A stretch of DNA of 64,000 nt from CAZICM01 sp964537685 (GCA_964537685.1 CAZICM010000014.1:124001-188000), one strand, 5' to 3'. Shown: positions 43,800-53,533, counted from the stretch's first letter. The notes: a model not told the origin generated them from the sequence alone. A program made the numbers and translations.

Positions 43800-45002
43800 T
43801 TATCGGATTAAGTTCAGTGCGATGCGGGCGCTCGTGAGAAAGGCATAGGCGGAGAGCAATTCTTTCTGAGGGAGGGTGAGTTCTGTTTGGGCTTTGCGGA
43901 GGAAGGAGCGAAAGCTCAGGGTTTGGGGGCCTCCGAGCCCGAGTAGAAGGGGCAGCGCCACGCGGGCTTCCGGGTTGTTTGGGGATTCGGTGAGTAAGGC
44001 CGTTTCTGTGAGGATTTGGCTAAAGAGTTCTTCGCACAGGGCGCAGGCGTCGCTGGTCTTGTGTTCTTGGATGGCCAATTCGAGGCGCAGGACGCTATTT
44101 CGATGAGATTGGGGCCATAGCTCAGCGAATGAAAATCCTTTGGGATTGGATGGAACTAAGGTTGGTTTGTCGCCGGATTCGGGTCTTCGGATGGTGGCGG
44201 GAAGGAGGTCGGAGCTCTGCGCGACGGAGCGAATGGCGGCGGACTGGGAATCTTGAACGGTGTCGGGCGAGAGATTTTGAAAGGTGTCGTTGGGGTCGGG
44301 GAGGCGGGCAACGACGACATCGTTGGGAGGTGCGGCGGGAGATGCATTGCGAATCGCCATTGCAAGTCCGCCTTCAATGGACGAGGCGAGTTCGATTTTT
44401 TCTTCTTGGAACTCGGGAAGCTTTAATTCAAAGGCTTTGAGCACTTCTTCGCAGATTTTTTCGAGGGCTTCGTAGACGCCTTCGCCGATGCGCGCGCTGG
44501 TGGGCACCGATGGCGCGCCCCAGGGATTGAGAATGCTGTCGAGTTCTTCAACGGGCAAAAGATCGGGCAGGTCGCGCTTGTTGTGCTGAAAGACGATGGG
44601 AATTTGCGAGATGTCTTTGCCTTGTTCGCGCAGGTTTTCCTTGAGGTTCTCGAGGCTTTCAAGGTTGGCGTCGGCGCGGGCGATTTGCGAATCGCTCACA
44701 AATACGATGCCGTCCGCGCCTGTGATGACGAGTTTGCGTGTGGAGTTGAAGTAGACCTGGCCCGGTACGGTGAAGAGCTGAAGCCTGACGTTCATGCCGC
44801 GTACAGGCGGAAGGCGCATGGGCAGAAAATCGAAATACAGCGTGCGATCGACGGGCGTGGCGAGCGATACGAGCTTGCCGCGGTGTTCAGGTTTGGCCGT
44901 GGCGTGAAGGTATTCGAGGGTTGTGGTTTTGCCGCTGAGCCCTGGGCCGTAATAGACGATTTTAAAAACGAGCTCGCGGGCTAGGGCGTTGACAGATGCC
45001 AT
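43800..45002 (-). CDS. MglA-like small GTPase with C-terminal extension
   Basis: 400 residues. The first 200 are a Ras-like GTPase of the MglA group: P-loop 'GPGLSGKT' at 19-26, 'LFTVPGQ' (switch II/G3 with the MglA-type TVPGQ in place of DxxG), 'NKRD' at 141-144, 'TSARIGEGV' (G5). MglA controls polarity and gliding motility in Myxococcus. The remaining 200 residues, after a Pro/Ser-rich linker (about 220-285), form a helical domain with no recognised motif. The following two genes on this strand are a PA14 lipoprotein and, upstream, a rhomboid protease. Confidence 0.85.
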   Translation of the reverse strand: MASVNALARELVFKIVYYGPGLSGKTTTLEYLHATAKPEHRGKLVSLATPVDRTLYFDFLPMRLPPVRGMNVRLQLFTVPGQVYFNSTRKLVITGADGIVFVSDSQIARADANLESLENLKENLREQGKDISQIPIVFQHNKRDLPDLLPVEELDSILNPWGAPSVPTSARIGEGVYEALEKICEEVLKAFELKLPEFQEEKIELASSIEGGLAMAIRNASPAAPPNDVVVARLPDPNDTFQNLSPDTVQDSQSAAIRSVAQSSDLLPATIRRPESGDKPTLVPSNPKGFSFAELWPQSHRNSVLRLELAIQEHKTSDACALCEELFSQILTETALLTESPNNPEARVALPLLLGLGGPQTLSFRSFLRKAQTELTLPQKELLSAYAFLTSARIALNLIR

Positions 45003-45023
45003 GAGGTGTTACGCATCAATAAT

Positions 45024-45698
45024 CTATTTCTGGCCGCTTAGAATTTGGTCCTTGCCGTCTTGCACGATGTTGAGAACAAGGGCGGCGGAGCCTTTCTTGG
45101 CCTGGAAATAATCGAGGCGAAGCGCATGGGTGCCAGCCTTGAGTTCCGTTTGGCCCGCGGCGGTCTTGGCCGTGTGAAGGCCGTCGTTATCGATGACTTT
45201 CTTGCCGTCGATGTAAAGAATCGCGCCGTCGTCCGACTCGAGTTTGAATTGCCATGTGGCGTTGGTAGGTACGCTGAAGTTGCCTTCGTATCGGATGGCA
45301 AACCACTCTTCCTGGATGAGGGCACCAGGAAATCCGCCGCTAAATGTGGCTGCGCGGATATTAAAATTGTCGGTGAAGAGCGTGGCGAAAGGAATCATGG
45401 AGCCCAAGTCGGGCATCTTGGTGGTGCTTTCGGGAATGACATAGGCATGGCCTCGGAATGCGCCGCCCGTGCCGTTGCCGAAGACGGTGGGTGCGCTGAT
45501 ACGAGGCGCAAGGTCGGCGGCGGGCTGGGTTTGCGCGGGTTTTGCCGTGCTTGCGGGTTTGGCGGCGGCCGTGTTTCCAGCCGGTTTTTGGGCTTGTTTT
45601 GGATCGGCGTCTGAACCTGTCTTGAGGGTGAAGGTGCAGCCCGCGAGAAGAAGTAAAGCGAATGCGCTGAAGGCGGTTTTTGCGGAGTTTGCAAGCAT
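45024..45698 (-). CDS. PA14-domain lipoprotein
   Basis: 224 residues. Lipobox 'LLLAGC' (Cys21), a Pro/Ala/Lys linker (30-65), then a PA14 domain at about 100-215: 'EWFAIRYEGNFSVP', 'FKLESDDGAILYIDGKKVID', 'KAGTHALRLDYFQAKKGSAA'. PA14 modules are extracellular carbohydrate-binding beta barrels. Probably an exposed lipoprotein on the outer membrane. It begins 22 bases after the GTPase start region on the same strand (gene order rhomboid, PA14, GTPase). Confidence 0.85.
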   Translation of the reverse strand: MLANSAKTAFSAFALLLLAGCTFTLKTGSDADPKQAQKPAGNTAAAKPASTAKPAQTQPAADLAPRISAPTVFGNGTGGAFRGHAYVIPESTTKMPDLGSMIPFATLFTDNFNIRAATFSGGFPGALIQEEWFAIRYEGNFSVPTNATWQFKLESDDGAILYIDGKKVIDNDGLHTAKTAAGQTELKAGTHALRLDYFQAKKGSAALVLNIVQDGKDQILSGQK

Positions 45699-45798
45699 GG
45701 CTCCAAAGGCTCCTTGTCAATTCGAACGGTTTGAATGCGTCGAAGAAGTTAAAAGGGTGCTGGCGAAGGTCTTTAGACGGGGCGTGCCGCTTTCGCAA

Positions 45799-46704
45799 TC
45801 ACGGTTGTTCTTTGTCAAAACTTTGCTTTTCAGGCTGGATGCTTTGAAGTGTCTTTTCAATGATTCGCCAGCGGGGTGAGAACTGAGCGAGGACAAGGGA
45901 GCCAACGCAGAGGACAGTGCCTAGGATAGCGGCAGTTTTTAAGGCGATTGAAGGCGCTGGGGATCGGCGCTGAGGATGTTTGGCATAGACAAGGCCAAAG
46001 GCAATTCCACAGAGTAGCCCACCCACATGAGCGGCGTTGTTGACGGCGATTTTGGCGCTTGTTGTGGCGTTGATCGCAAAGCCAAACAGAAGGCTGAAGA
46101 GAACGACTTCCACCGCGAAGGTTTTCCAGCGCGGGTCTTTTTTGCGGAGGAACCATCCCAAGGTGAGGCCCATGATGCCAAAGACGGCGCCGCTCGCGCC
46201 TGCGGTGCTGCCTTGGAAGGGGAGCCGTCCTCCTTGGGCGAGAAGGACGCGGGTGATGCCGGAGAGGGCGCGGGGGAGGGTGGGGCTGGCGAGGACGAGG
46301 GTGAGCAGGGAACCGCAGAGGCCGGCGCACACATAGGCAAAGAGAAGGCGAAAGGCGCCGATGGCAGGCTCGACCGCGCGGCCGGCGCTGCCAAAGGCCA
46401 GCATGTTCATGCCGATGTGGAGGATGCCGTAGTGAACGAAGAGCGATGAGAGCAAGAGCCAGGGTTCCCGGCCGATAAGGTCGGCGTCGAGAGGCATTGC
46501 GCCAAAGCGCAGCAAGTCGATTTCATTGCCGCCGGTGAGAAATGCATGAAAAAGACCGCGTTTTCGCTGATAGGCGACGATGAGCTGGCCCAAAAAAGTG
46601 AGCACTGTGAGACGCAGGATGAATTGGGTTCCAAAGCCCGATTCATTGAGCGGAGCATCGCTGTCGGGAGCGGATTCAGGGTCGCGGCTATCTGCGGGGT
46701 TCAC
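45799..46704 (-). CDS. Rhomboid intramembrane serine protease
   Basis: 301 residues, about six or seven hydrophobic helices. 'HIGMNMLAF' (His96, Asn100, oxyanion region), catalytic Ser171 in 'GASGAVFG', and catalytic His226 in 'NNAAHVGGL'. All dyad residues are present, so the enzyme should be active. It cleaves membrane proteins within the bilayer. Divergent from the sigma factor gene. Confidence 0.9.
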   Translation of the reverse strand: MNPADSRDPESAPDSDAPLNESGFGTQFILRLTVLTFLGQLIVAYQRKRGLFHAFLTGGNEIDLLRFGAMPLDADLIGREPWLLLSSLFVHYGILHIGMNMLAFGSAGRAVEPAIGAFRLLFAYVCAGLCGSLLTLVLASPTLPRALSGITRVLLAQGGRLPFQGSTAGASGAVFGIMGLTLGWFLRKKDPRWKTFAVEVVLFSLLFGFAINATTSAKIAVNNAAHVGGLLCGIAFGLVYAKHPQRRSPAPSIALKTAAILGTVLCVGSLVLAQFSPRWRIIEKTLQSIQPEKQSFDKEQP

Positions 46705-47011
46705 GAGCTTGTCTCCCGGATCGGAGGCGTTGGAGCATCGGTGACGATTGGGCGTAAGGTTTAGGCCAAAAGACCGTTCTTGGGGCGTGCATGCTGTAAT
46801 GTCGACTCAATGGACGGCCGCGGCCCCTCCTTTTGATTGGAAGGGCAGCTCACGGCAATTCTCCGTTGGATTTGGGGAAGCGCGATGGAGTTTGGAGCTC
46901 ATCCGCGTCTTTCAAAAACCGGATGGAGGCGTTCGTGATATTCGGTTTGGCCGTCGAATTTCGGAAAGGCGGCGCCGTTCGCCGGTGGGGCGATTCGGCC
47001 GCCGTAGGATT
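46705..47011. other. 307-base divergent spacer (rhomboid/sigma factor)
   Basis: An open frame continues upstream of the sigma factor from 46748 in the same frame, but its residues are Arg/Ser/Gly-rich and without sigma-factor similarity, so I treat the stretch as promoter region. No clear -35/-10 or -24/-12 match that I would defend. A longer sigma factor starting at 46799 cannot be ruled out. Confidence 0.45.
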
Positions 47012-47656
47012 ATGGTGGCTTCTGTGGCGGTGGCCCGGCCTGAATTGCTCGAAGAGGAAAGGGAGCTTTGCGAAAGTGCCCGGGCGGGCGACCGAGCCGC
47101 GCTTGGTAAGATTCTTCGCAAATATGGCCCTGTTTTATACAGGTCCGTGCTGCTTCCCCGCCTGGGATCGGAGGCGAGCGCTCAGGATGCGCTGGCCGAT
47201 ACCTATGCGCGGGTGGTGGAGCGCTTTCATCAGTTTCAGTGGCAAAGCTGCGGAATTTATCCTTGGCTTCGGGTGATCGCTCTGCGGATTGCGCTGGATG
47301 CGCTGCGTGCAAAGAGGCGCGAGCTTTTGTTTGAGCCCGAAGACTTGGAGCGCGAGATCGATGCTTCTGAGACGGATTTGACGGCGCATGGGGAGGCCGA
47401 GCTGTGCGAGAAGCGGGATATGGCCGATGCGCGCTCTCGCGTGGATGCGGCGCTGGCGAAGCTCAATCCGCGGTATGCGGATGCGATTCGGCTCCGGGTG
47501 CTGGAAGAGAGGTCGCGCGAAGAAGTTGCGGCCGAGCTTGGCGTGAGCGTGGCAACGTTTGATGTGGTGCTTCACAGGGCGATGACGGCGCTGAAGAAGG
47601 CTCTTGCTGCGGGGCTTGGCAAAGATGCCGCTCCTTCGAAGGAGACAGTCCGATGA
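47012..47656 (+). CDS. ECF-type RNA polymerase sigma factor
   Basis: 214 residues from ATG 47012 (AGGA nearby). Region 2 'GPVLYRSVLLPRLGSEASAQ' and 'ALADTYARVVERFHQFQWQS', with 'WLRVIALRIALDALRAKRRE' (2.4-like). Region 4 is 'LNPRYADAIRLRVLEERSRE' to 'LHRAMTALKKAL'. This is a group IV sigma factor. Its stop overlaps the start of a membrane-spanning, anti-sigma-like protein (ATGA), the usual pairing. It probably directs the downstream cluster to 57.6 kb (inference). Confidence 0.9.
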   Translation: MVASVAVARPELLEEERELCESARAGDRAALGKILRKYGPVLYRSVLLPRLGSEASAQDALADTYARVVERFHQFQWQSCGIYPWLRVIALRIALDALRAKRRELLFEPEDLEREIDASETDLTAHGEAELCEKRDMADARSRVDAALAKLNPRYADAIRLRVLEERSREEVAAELGVSVATFDVVLHRAMTALKKALAAGLGKDAAPSKETVR

Positions 47657-48441
47657 ACAGCGAGCGACGACTTAAGCTGGTGCATGCGGCGGATGCCGGT
47701 GCGACGCTCCGGAAGCCTTTGAGGCGCGATGAATTCGACAAGCTGGACGAGCCCTTGCCGACCGAGGAAGAGCTTGCGCTGGCCGATGCGCTGAAGGATG
47801 CGCTGGCCGGCGGGGGCGATTCTCTAACGCTTGCGCTTAGGGCGGCCTCGGGTTCAGCCGGGCTATCGGAGACGGAGCACGACGCGATTTTGGCGAAGGC
47901 TTTGGGCGATCTGGATGCGCCTGCAACGGAGGCCGAACAGAAGGCTGCGCAAAGGCTTGGCGACGAGCTGTCGGCGATGGATGAAGGTCAAACGCCTTCA
48001 AATGAACCGAGCGAGCCGGCTGTTATGGCGGGTGCGCTTCGCGCTGCTTGGTCGCCTCGGCCAATCTCTCCGCTGCGGAATGAGGCGATGATCGCCTCGG
48101 CCCTTCGGAAGGCTTCGAATGAAGGTAAATTGGGCTCGTCGCGATTCCCGCTGGCGATGGTTGTGTTTGCCGTGACGGCGGCTGCGGCAGGCGTGCTTCT
48201 GTTTGCGGGACGCGCGAATCTGTTTCGTCCGGCCGCCGAACAAAGCGCCGCGGCACCGCGTCCTGTAGCGGCATCTGTGGCTCAAGCCGACTTGATTCCG
48301 GCCCGGACGACGGTGGATCTCTTCGATCCTGCGACGCCTTTTCCGAAGATGGGTGGAAACTCCGAGCGGATGGATCGCATCATGAGCGCGCGCTCTTCGG
48401 ATCTGCGCAAAAATCGCTTTGCGGCATGGGGTGTAAGATGA
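47653..48441 (+). CDS. Probable anti-sigma factor, single membrane span
   Basis: 262 residues. The N-terminal 150 are soluble and acidic; one hydrophobic helix, 'FPLAMVVFAVTAAAAGVLLF', lies near 168, followed by an extracytoplasmic tail of about 75 residues. No HxxxCxxC zinc motif, so not a ZAS-domain anti-sigma factor. The assignment rests on start/stop overlap with the sigma gene and topology (cytoplasmic N-terminus, one span). It overlaps the lipoprotein start (ATGA). Confidence 0.6.
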   Translation: MNSERRLKLVHAADAGATLRKPLRRDEFDKLDEPLPTEEELALADALKDALAGGGDSLTLALRAASGSAGLSETEHDAILAKALGDLDAPATEAEQKAAQRLGDELSAMDEGQTPSNEPSEPAVMAGALRAAWSPRPISPLRNEAMIASALRKASNEGKLGSSRFPLAMVVFAVTAAAAGVLLFAGRANLFRPAAEQSAAAPRPVAASVAQADLIPARTTVDLFDPATPFPKMGGNSERMDRIMSARSSDLRKNRFAAWGVR

Positions 48442-49070
48442 AGACCCAAAGCCATGGCCATCTCTTTGTGGCTCTGCTTTCGGGCTTGTCGCTCTGGATC
48501 GCAGGGTGCGCGCAGGCCGAAATGCAAGGACATCCTCCGCCCAGTGGCAGCGCCGCGTGCAGTTGTTCGGATGCGCCGATTGTCGATGCAACGCTTGTGG
48601 CTTTTCTTTCCAAGGCCCGCGCGGCGCATCACGAGGCCGATTTGGCTGAAGACAAGGGCGATCGCGAGGGAGCTATCCGGGTTCTTTCGCGCATCGTGGA
48701 AGGTCCTTCGCCTTCGTCGGCCAAGCCTTCTCCCGAAGTGACCGAAGTGATGGCGGACACGTATGCGCGCCTCGGCGATTTGCGAAGCGCTGGAGGCGAT
48801 TTCGAAGCGGCCTTCAAAGACGTTGAACAAGGTCTCAAACTCGCTCAGGCCGTGACGCATTTTCGCGGACACTTGATTGAAGTCCGGGGCCTTGTGTACG
48901 AGCGCAAGTCCAAAGCGCTGAAGGAAAAGGGCGACGAACCTGCGGCGGCCGAGGCTCGCGATGCGGCGGTGAAGGCATTTGAGGAAGCTATCGATGTTCA
49001 AGATCAAGTGATTCGCAATGCCTTGGGCGAAGGTCTCGATAAGGGTGGCGGAGCAGGTTCCAAGCCTTGA
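48438..49070 (+). CDS. Lipoprotein with TPR-like helices
   Basis: 210 residues from ATG 48438 overlapping the previous stop. Lipobox 'WIAGC' (Cys24), then a short Ser/Cys-rich segment ('AACSCSD'). The mature part is helical with TPR-like repeats ('TYARLGDLRSAGGDFEAAFK', 'GLVYERKSKALKEKGD'). Its last codons overlap the TTG start of the acyltransferase. A periplasmic sensor or adaptor role is plausible in this sigma-controlled unit (inference). Confidence 0.65.
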   Translation: MKTQSHGHLFVALLSGLSLWIAGCAQAEMQGHPPPSGSAACSCSDAPIVDATLVAFLSKARAAHHEADLAEDKGDREGAIRVLSRIVEGPSPSSAKPSPEVTEVMADTYARLGDLRSAGGDFEAAFKDVEQGLKLAQAVTHFRGHLIEVRGLVYERKSKALKEKGDEPAAAEARDAAVKAFEEAIDVQDQVIRNALGEGLDKGGGAGSKP

Positions 49071-50008
49071 CGGATTCGCTTCCCGGACGCGCAAAAATCC
49101 TTCGCAATCACCTGATTTGGCTGACCATTCGCGTCCTTGTGGCGATCTTTGCGGGGCTGCCTTTTGCCCTTTCGTCCCTGCTCGGGCGGGCCACTGGCGT
49201 GGTTTGTTATGTCGTTCTCGCTTCTGTGCGGCGACGTGTGCGGGCGAGGCTGAAGGCTGGTCTAGGTGTCTCAACAGGCTTAGAAAAAAGGGTGTTCGGG
49301 GCCTTTGTTACAATGGGGGCCTTGCTGGCGGACACACTTGCTTTGCTCCGCAAGAGCGAACAGGCCGGCTCGCGCCTGTCTCTCGACAAAGCTTCGGAAA
49401 CCGTATTTCGCCAGGCTTTAAACGAGGGCAGGGGAGTTGTTCTCGTGGCCGCGCATCTCGGTCCCTGGGAACGGATGGCATCGGTGCTCACCGAATCAGG
49501 CATTCCTCTGACGGCTGTTGCCCGCGAAGGTTTTGATCCCCGGATGACACGCCTGTACGAGCGGATTCGCGCGCCCCGGGGCGTTCGTTCGCTCTTTCGC
49601 AATCGGCCTGAATTGCCGCTAACGATCGTTCGCGAACTCGCTTTGGGCCGGACGGTGGGGATGCTGGTCGATCTGCCCGCGCGCGTGCCATGTACGCGAA
49701 TGCAGCTCTTTGGAGAGATGATCGACATGCCCGTCGGAGCCGCGCGCATTGCGCTTGCCCGCCGGGCTGCCTTGTTGGTGGGCACCTGTGTTCCCGGGCA
49801 AAAGAAGGCTTCGCTCTTTAATTCACCGCCTGCCACCGTACACATCGAACGCATCGATTTTCGAGATCTACAGCGCACACCCGGGCATGAGAGCGAGCTT
49901 CAGTCGCGCATAGCCCGGGCGCTCGATGCGCGCGTGAAACAATGGCCTGAAGCTTGGCTGGGGCTCTTTGCATCGCCGCGATTGCGTCAAACAAACGACT
50001 CTCGCTAG
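49067..50008 (+). CDS. LpxL/HtrB-like acyltransferase
   Basis: 313 residues from TTG 49067, overlapping the previous stop (TTGA). A membrane anchor is near residue 20-45. The acyltransferase active-site motif H-x4-E appears in 'AAHLGPWERMASV' near 128-140. The family places late acyl chains on lipid A, or acts in related membrane lipid acylation. The setting beside an ECF sigma factor suggests envelope remodelling. Confidence 0.85.
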   Translation: MTDSLPGRAKILRNHLIWLTIRVLVAIFAGLPFALSSLLGRATGVVCYVVLASVRRRVRARLKAGLGVSTGLEKRVFGAFVTMGALLADTLALLRKSEQAGSRLSLDKASETVFRQALNEGRGVVLVAAHLGPWERMASVLTESGIPLTAVAREGFDPRMTRLYERIRAPRGVRSLFRNRPELPLTIVRELALGRTVGMLVDLPARVPCTRMQLFGEMIDMPVGAARIALARRAALLVGTCVPGQKKASLFNSPPATVHIERIDFRDLQRTPGHESELQSRIARALDARVKQWPEAWLGLFASPRLRQTNDSR

Positions 50009-50085
50009 ACTGCGCATCAGCCTGATATGCGTGTGAATCGGAGAGCGGGCTTTACGGTTCATGCGGGCAAAGGCTTTTCGTTTTC

Positions 50086-51570
50086 ATGCGTCGGCTACCT
50101 AAGCCTGTTGCGGGTCGTGATCTTCGGGCGCTTCCTCTGTCTCCCCTCGAAGCGTTTGTGTTTTCTCGCATCGACGGCGCGAGCGACAGCGGCCAGCTTG
50201 CGGTGGCGACAGGGCTTTCCGACAGCGACGTAAAGGCCGCGTTGGATCGCTTGTTCCAGTTGGGCGCCATTGAATTCTCGGCGACCGCGCCAAACCCGCC
50301 GGACACGCCGGGCCTGCAGTCCACCCGCAGCGGGGAAGCGGCTGGTTTCGATCCAGGCGAGCTTGAAGAAGACGTCGAGCTCGAACCCGATCGAAAGCGC
50401 GCCGTGCTGACGCTGTACTACAAGCTCGATCGCGTCTCGCATTACGACATTCTCGGATTGCCTCGATCAGCCGACAGAAAAGCCATCAAACGCGCGTACT
50501 ACGAGCTTGCACCGCTCTATCATCCCGATTCGTATTTCCGGAAGCGCTTGGGCAGCTTCAAATCCAAGATCGAAACGATCTTTACGCGCCTCACCTTGGC
50601 GCACGATGTTCTTACCCATCGCGACAAACGGGCCGAGTACGATCAGCTTCTTGAGCCGGGCGATACCGGAAGCGCTGTGGATAATGCTGTTTCCTCAGCC
50701 ATCACCATGGCGGAAGAACCGGCTACCGAGCCTCGTCGCGCCCAGGCCCCTGCTGCACCCGCCCATGATGCGGGAAAGGCGGCGGAAGTAGAGCGAATTC
50801 GCCGTCAAGCGCTTGCCCGCAAGTTGGCCACGGGTGCGCGTTTGCCAGCGGGTCCGGCATCGAGGCCGGATTCTCTGTCAGGAGAAAGGGCGGCTGGGGG
50901 TGCTCCGGCACAGGCCGGTGCATTGGGCGGAGCGGGTGCAGAGACTGGAACGAGCCTTCATGAAGGAGCGGAAAACGAAGTCCAGAAGTGGCTAAAGGCT
51001 GCCGCCCATTCGGAACAACAAGGCGATTTCGTCGCGGCGGCAGAGGCCATGCGCAATGCCGTGGCGCTGGCGCCCGAGCGCGACGATCTTCGCAAACGCT
51101 GGCAAAACACCCATGAACAGGCGCAGGGTGTACTTGCCGAGCGTTACCTCAAACAGGCTGCTCTCAATGCGGAGAAGGGCAATTGGTCTGAGGCCGCATG
51201 GAACTATGCCAAAGCGGCCAGCATGCTTCCCAGCGATGCGGCCATGCATGAACGCGTCGCATTTGCGACGTTAGCGTGTGGAGGAAGCCCTCAGCGGGCT
51301 GTTGAATATGCGCAGCGGGCCGTTGAACTCTCGCCGAAGCAAGGAGCCTTTCGCATAACGCTGGCGCGGGCTTACCTGGCCGATGGAGCGCTCGGGCTTG
51401 CGAAAGACGAAACGCACGAGGCCCTGGCCGCAGCGCCGGGCGACACGCTTGTTGAATCCAGCGCGGGACAAATAATGCTCGCCATCGAACAGCAGGAGAA
51501 TGCGCTTGCGGCATCCGGGAAGTCCGAGGAAAAGCCAACTTTCGGATTCTCTAAGCGCCGCGGATCGTGA
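50086..51570 (+). CDS. J-domain co-chaperone with N-terminal winged-helix-like domain and TPR tail
   Basis: 494 residues. Residues 20-64 are a helical domain ('FVFSRIDGASDSGQLAVATG', 'ALDRLFQLGAIEF'). The J domain is at 118-185, 'HYDILGLPRSAD' with the invariant HPD at 146-148 ('YHPDSYF'). An Ala/Gly/Pro linker (190-290) and TPR-like helices (295-470) follow. It lacks the Gly/Phe and zinc-finger regions of classical DnaJ. The adjacent DnaK gene implies a dedicated Hsp70 pair. The N-terminal domain recurs at the C-terminus of the gene after dnaK. Confidence 0.85.
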   Translation: MRRLPKPVAGRDLRALPLSPLEAFVFSRIDGASDSGQLAVATGLSDSDVKAALDRLFQLGAIEFSATAPNPPDTPGLQSTRSGEAAGFDPGELEEDVELEPDRKRAVLTLYYKLDRVSHYDILGLPRSADRKAIKRAYYELAPLYHPDSYFRKRLGSFKSKIETIFTRLTLAHDVLTHRDKRAEYDQLLEPGDTGSAVDNAVSSAITMAEEPATEPRRAQAPAAPAHDAGKAAEVERIRRQALARKLATGARLPAGPASRPDSLSGERAAGGAPAQAGALGGAGAETGTSLHEGAENEVQKWLKAAAHSEQQGDFVAAAEAMRNAVALAPERDDLRKRWQNTHEQAQGVLAERYLKQAALNAEKGNWSEAAWNYAKAASMLPSDAAMHERVAFATLACGGSPQRAVEYAQRAVELSPKQGAFRITLARAYLADGALGLAKDETHEALAAAPGDTLVESSAGQIMLAIEQQENALAASGKSEEKPTFGFSKRRGS

Positions 51571-51677
51571 TTTACGGCACCCGCTCAAGCGAACCGTATT
51601 CCTCGCCCGCACAGGGTGATACAAACGACGAAAAGGCCTTATTTCTCTCGGGGAATCAATAAGGGAGCACCGAAAAC

Positions 51678-53507
51678 ATGGACCGCGTGATTGGAATCGA
51701 CCTCGGCACCACGAATTCATGCGTGGCGGTGGTCGAGGACGGTATTCCGAAGGTAATCCCAAACAGAGGGGGCTATCGGACGATGCCTTCCATCGTGGCG
51801 ATCACGGAAGCGGGAAAGCGCCTTGTTGGGCATATTGCCAAGCGCCAGGCGATTACCAACGCCGAAAATACGGTGTACGCAGCGAAGCGCTTGATCGGGC
51901 GCAAGTGGACCTCGCCTCAAGTCAAGCACGCGGTTCAAACCTGCTCCTACCGCATCGTGGAAGGTCCGCATGGCGATGTCCGCGTGAAACTGCGGGACAA
52001 GACCTATTCCGTGCCCGAAGTCAGCGCGATGGTGCTTCAGGAAATGAAGCTGTTCACCGAGGAACACCTCGGTGTTTCTGTATCGAAAGCCGTCATTACG
52101 GTGCCCGCGTACTTCAACGACAACCAGCGCCAGGCGACCAAGGACGCCGGGCAAATTGCTGGATTGGATGTGATCCGCATCATCAATGAGCCCACGGCGG
52201 CCGCGCTGGCCTACGGCTTTGGCAAACAAGTCGACAAGACCATCGCCGTTTTCGATTTAGGCGGCGGCACCTTTGATATTTCGATTCTCGAGGTCAACGC
52301 GGGCGGCGTATTCAAGGTAATCGCGACGGCGGGCGACACGTTCCTGGGCGGCGAAGACTTCGATGTTCGGGTGATCGATTGGCTTGTGGAAGGCTTCATG
52401 CGCGATCACAACATCGATCTGAGGGTCGACAGGATGGCACTGCAGAGGCTTAAAGATGCTTCTGAAAAAGCCAAATGCGAATTATCGGCCACAGGCGAAA
52501 CCGATATCAATTTGCCCTTCATCATTTCCTCGGTCCGCAAGGAAGCGCTTCATCTGCAGCGCACCCTGACGCGCGAAATACTCGAGACGCTTTGCGAAGA
52601 TTTGGTGGAGCGCTGCATTGACATTTGCCAGCAAACTCTCGAAGAAGCGGGCCTTGTCTGCGATGACATCGAGGAAGTGGTGCTTGTGGGCGGAATGACG
52701 CGCATGCCCCGTGTTCAGCAAGCTGTGCGCGATTTCTTCGGCCGCGAACCGTGCCAGGGCGTACATCCCGACGAAGTAGTCGCGCTTGGCGCCGCCGTGC
52801 AGGGAGCAGCTCTCATCGACGAATCCAAGCAAATGATTCTCCTCGACGTGACGCCGCATGCGCTCGGCATTCTCACGTATGGAGCAGTCTTTGAAGAGCT
52901 CATCCCGCGCAACACGACCGTGCCCACATCGCGCTCAAAAATCTTCACAACGAGCCGCGACAATCAAACGGCTGTGAAGATCATCGTCATGCAGGGCGGC
53001 AAAGAAAGCGGCCAGGCCAACGAACTCTTGGGCGAATTCATTCTCACGGGACTTCGCCGCGCGCCGCAGGGCCAAGTGGAAATTGAAGTCACCTTTTCAA
53101 TCAACGGCGACGGCATTGTTTCCGTAAGCGCCAAAGATCTTGAAACCAACCTGCGCCAGTCGATTCAAGTGACAGCGTCGAGCGGCCTGACCAAGGAAGA
53201 AGTGGCCCGGATGGTTGAAGACGCGAAGGACTACTTGGTCGATCGCAAAGACGGTGACGAATTTGAAGGCGTCCGCCAGGATGCAGAAAAACTGATCGGC
53301 GATATCGAAAGGCTATTTCCCCAGGTGGAAAATGCCGTTTCCGCCAGCGATTTCGGCCGTGACGCGATTGCAAAAGCCCGGCAGATCGTCGAGAAATCGC
53401 GCCAAGCCATCGCGAAGCGCAACACTGCCGCTGTCCGCGAGCAACTGGATGCGCTTACGAGGACACACCGCATGTTCAAAGGAATGGTCGCCAGACCACA
53501 GGGATAA
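51678..53507 (+). CDS. dnaK: DnaK-type Hsp70 chaperone (shorter C-terminus)
   Basis: 609 residues. 'VIGIDLGTTNSCVAVVEDG' at the start, 'AVITVPAYFNDNQRQATKDA', 'IINEPTAAALAYGFGK', 'IAVFDLGGGTFDISILEV', 'VVLVGGMTRMPRVQQAV', and a substrate-binding domain with 'LLDVTPHALGILTYG'. The C-terminal end ('MFKGMVARPQG') lacks the Gly-rich disordered tail and acidic end of housekeeping DnaK, and no grpE is nearby. It may be a specialised paralogue working with the J protein upstream. GGGAG precedes the ATG by 10 bases. Confidence 0.93.
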   Translation: MDRVIGIDLGTTNSCVAVVEDGIPKVIPNRGGYRTMPSIVAITEAGKRLVGHIAKRQAITNAENTVYAAKRLIGRKWTSPQVKHAVQTCSYRIVEGPHGDVRVKLRDKTYSVPEVSAMVLQEMKLFTEEHLGVSVSKAVITVPAYFNDNQRQATKDAGQIAGLDVIRIINEPTAAALAYGFGKQVDKTIAVFDLGGGTFDISILEVNAGGVFKVIATAGDTFLGGEDFDVRVIDWLVEGFMRDHNIDLRVDRMALQRLKDASEKAKCELSATGETDINLPFIISSVRKEALHLQRTLTREILETLCEDLVERCIDICQQTLEEAGLVCDDIEEVVLVGGMTRMPRVQQAVRDFFGREPCQGVHPDEVVALGAAVQGAALIDESKQMILLDVTPHALGILTYGAVFEELIPRNTTVPTSRSKIFTTSRDNQTAVKIIVMQGGKESGQANELLGEFILTGLRRAPQGQVEIEVTFSINGDGIVSVSAKDLETNLRQSIQVTASSGLTKEEVARMVEDAKDYLVDRKDGDEFEGVRQDAEKLIGDIERLFPQVENAVSASDFGRDAIAKARQIVEKSRQAIAKRNTAAVREQLDALTRTHRMFKGMVARPQG

Positions 53508-53533
53508 CGCTGCTGACCAACACCTGATCCGCA

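Noticed and set aside
46748..47011. Upstream extension of the sigma factor
   Set aside because: Arg/Ser-rich, without sigma-factor similarity; the ATG at 47012 fits the family N-terminus. Kept as a possibility only.
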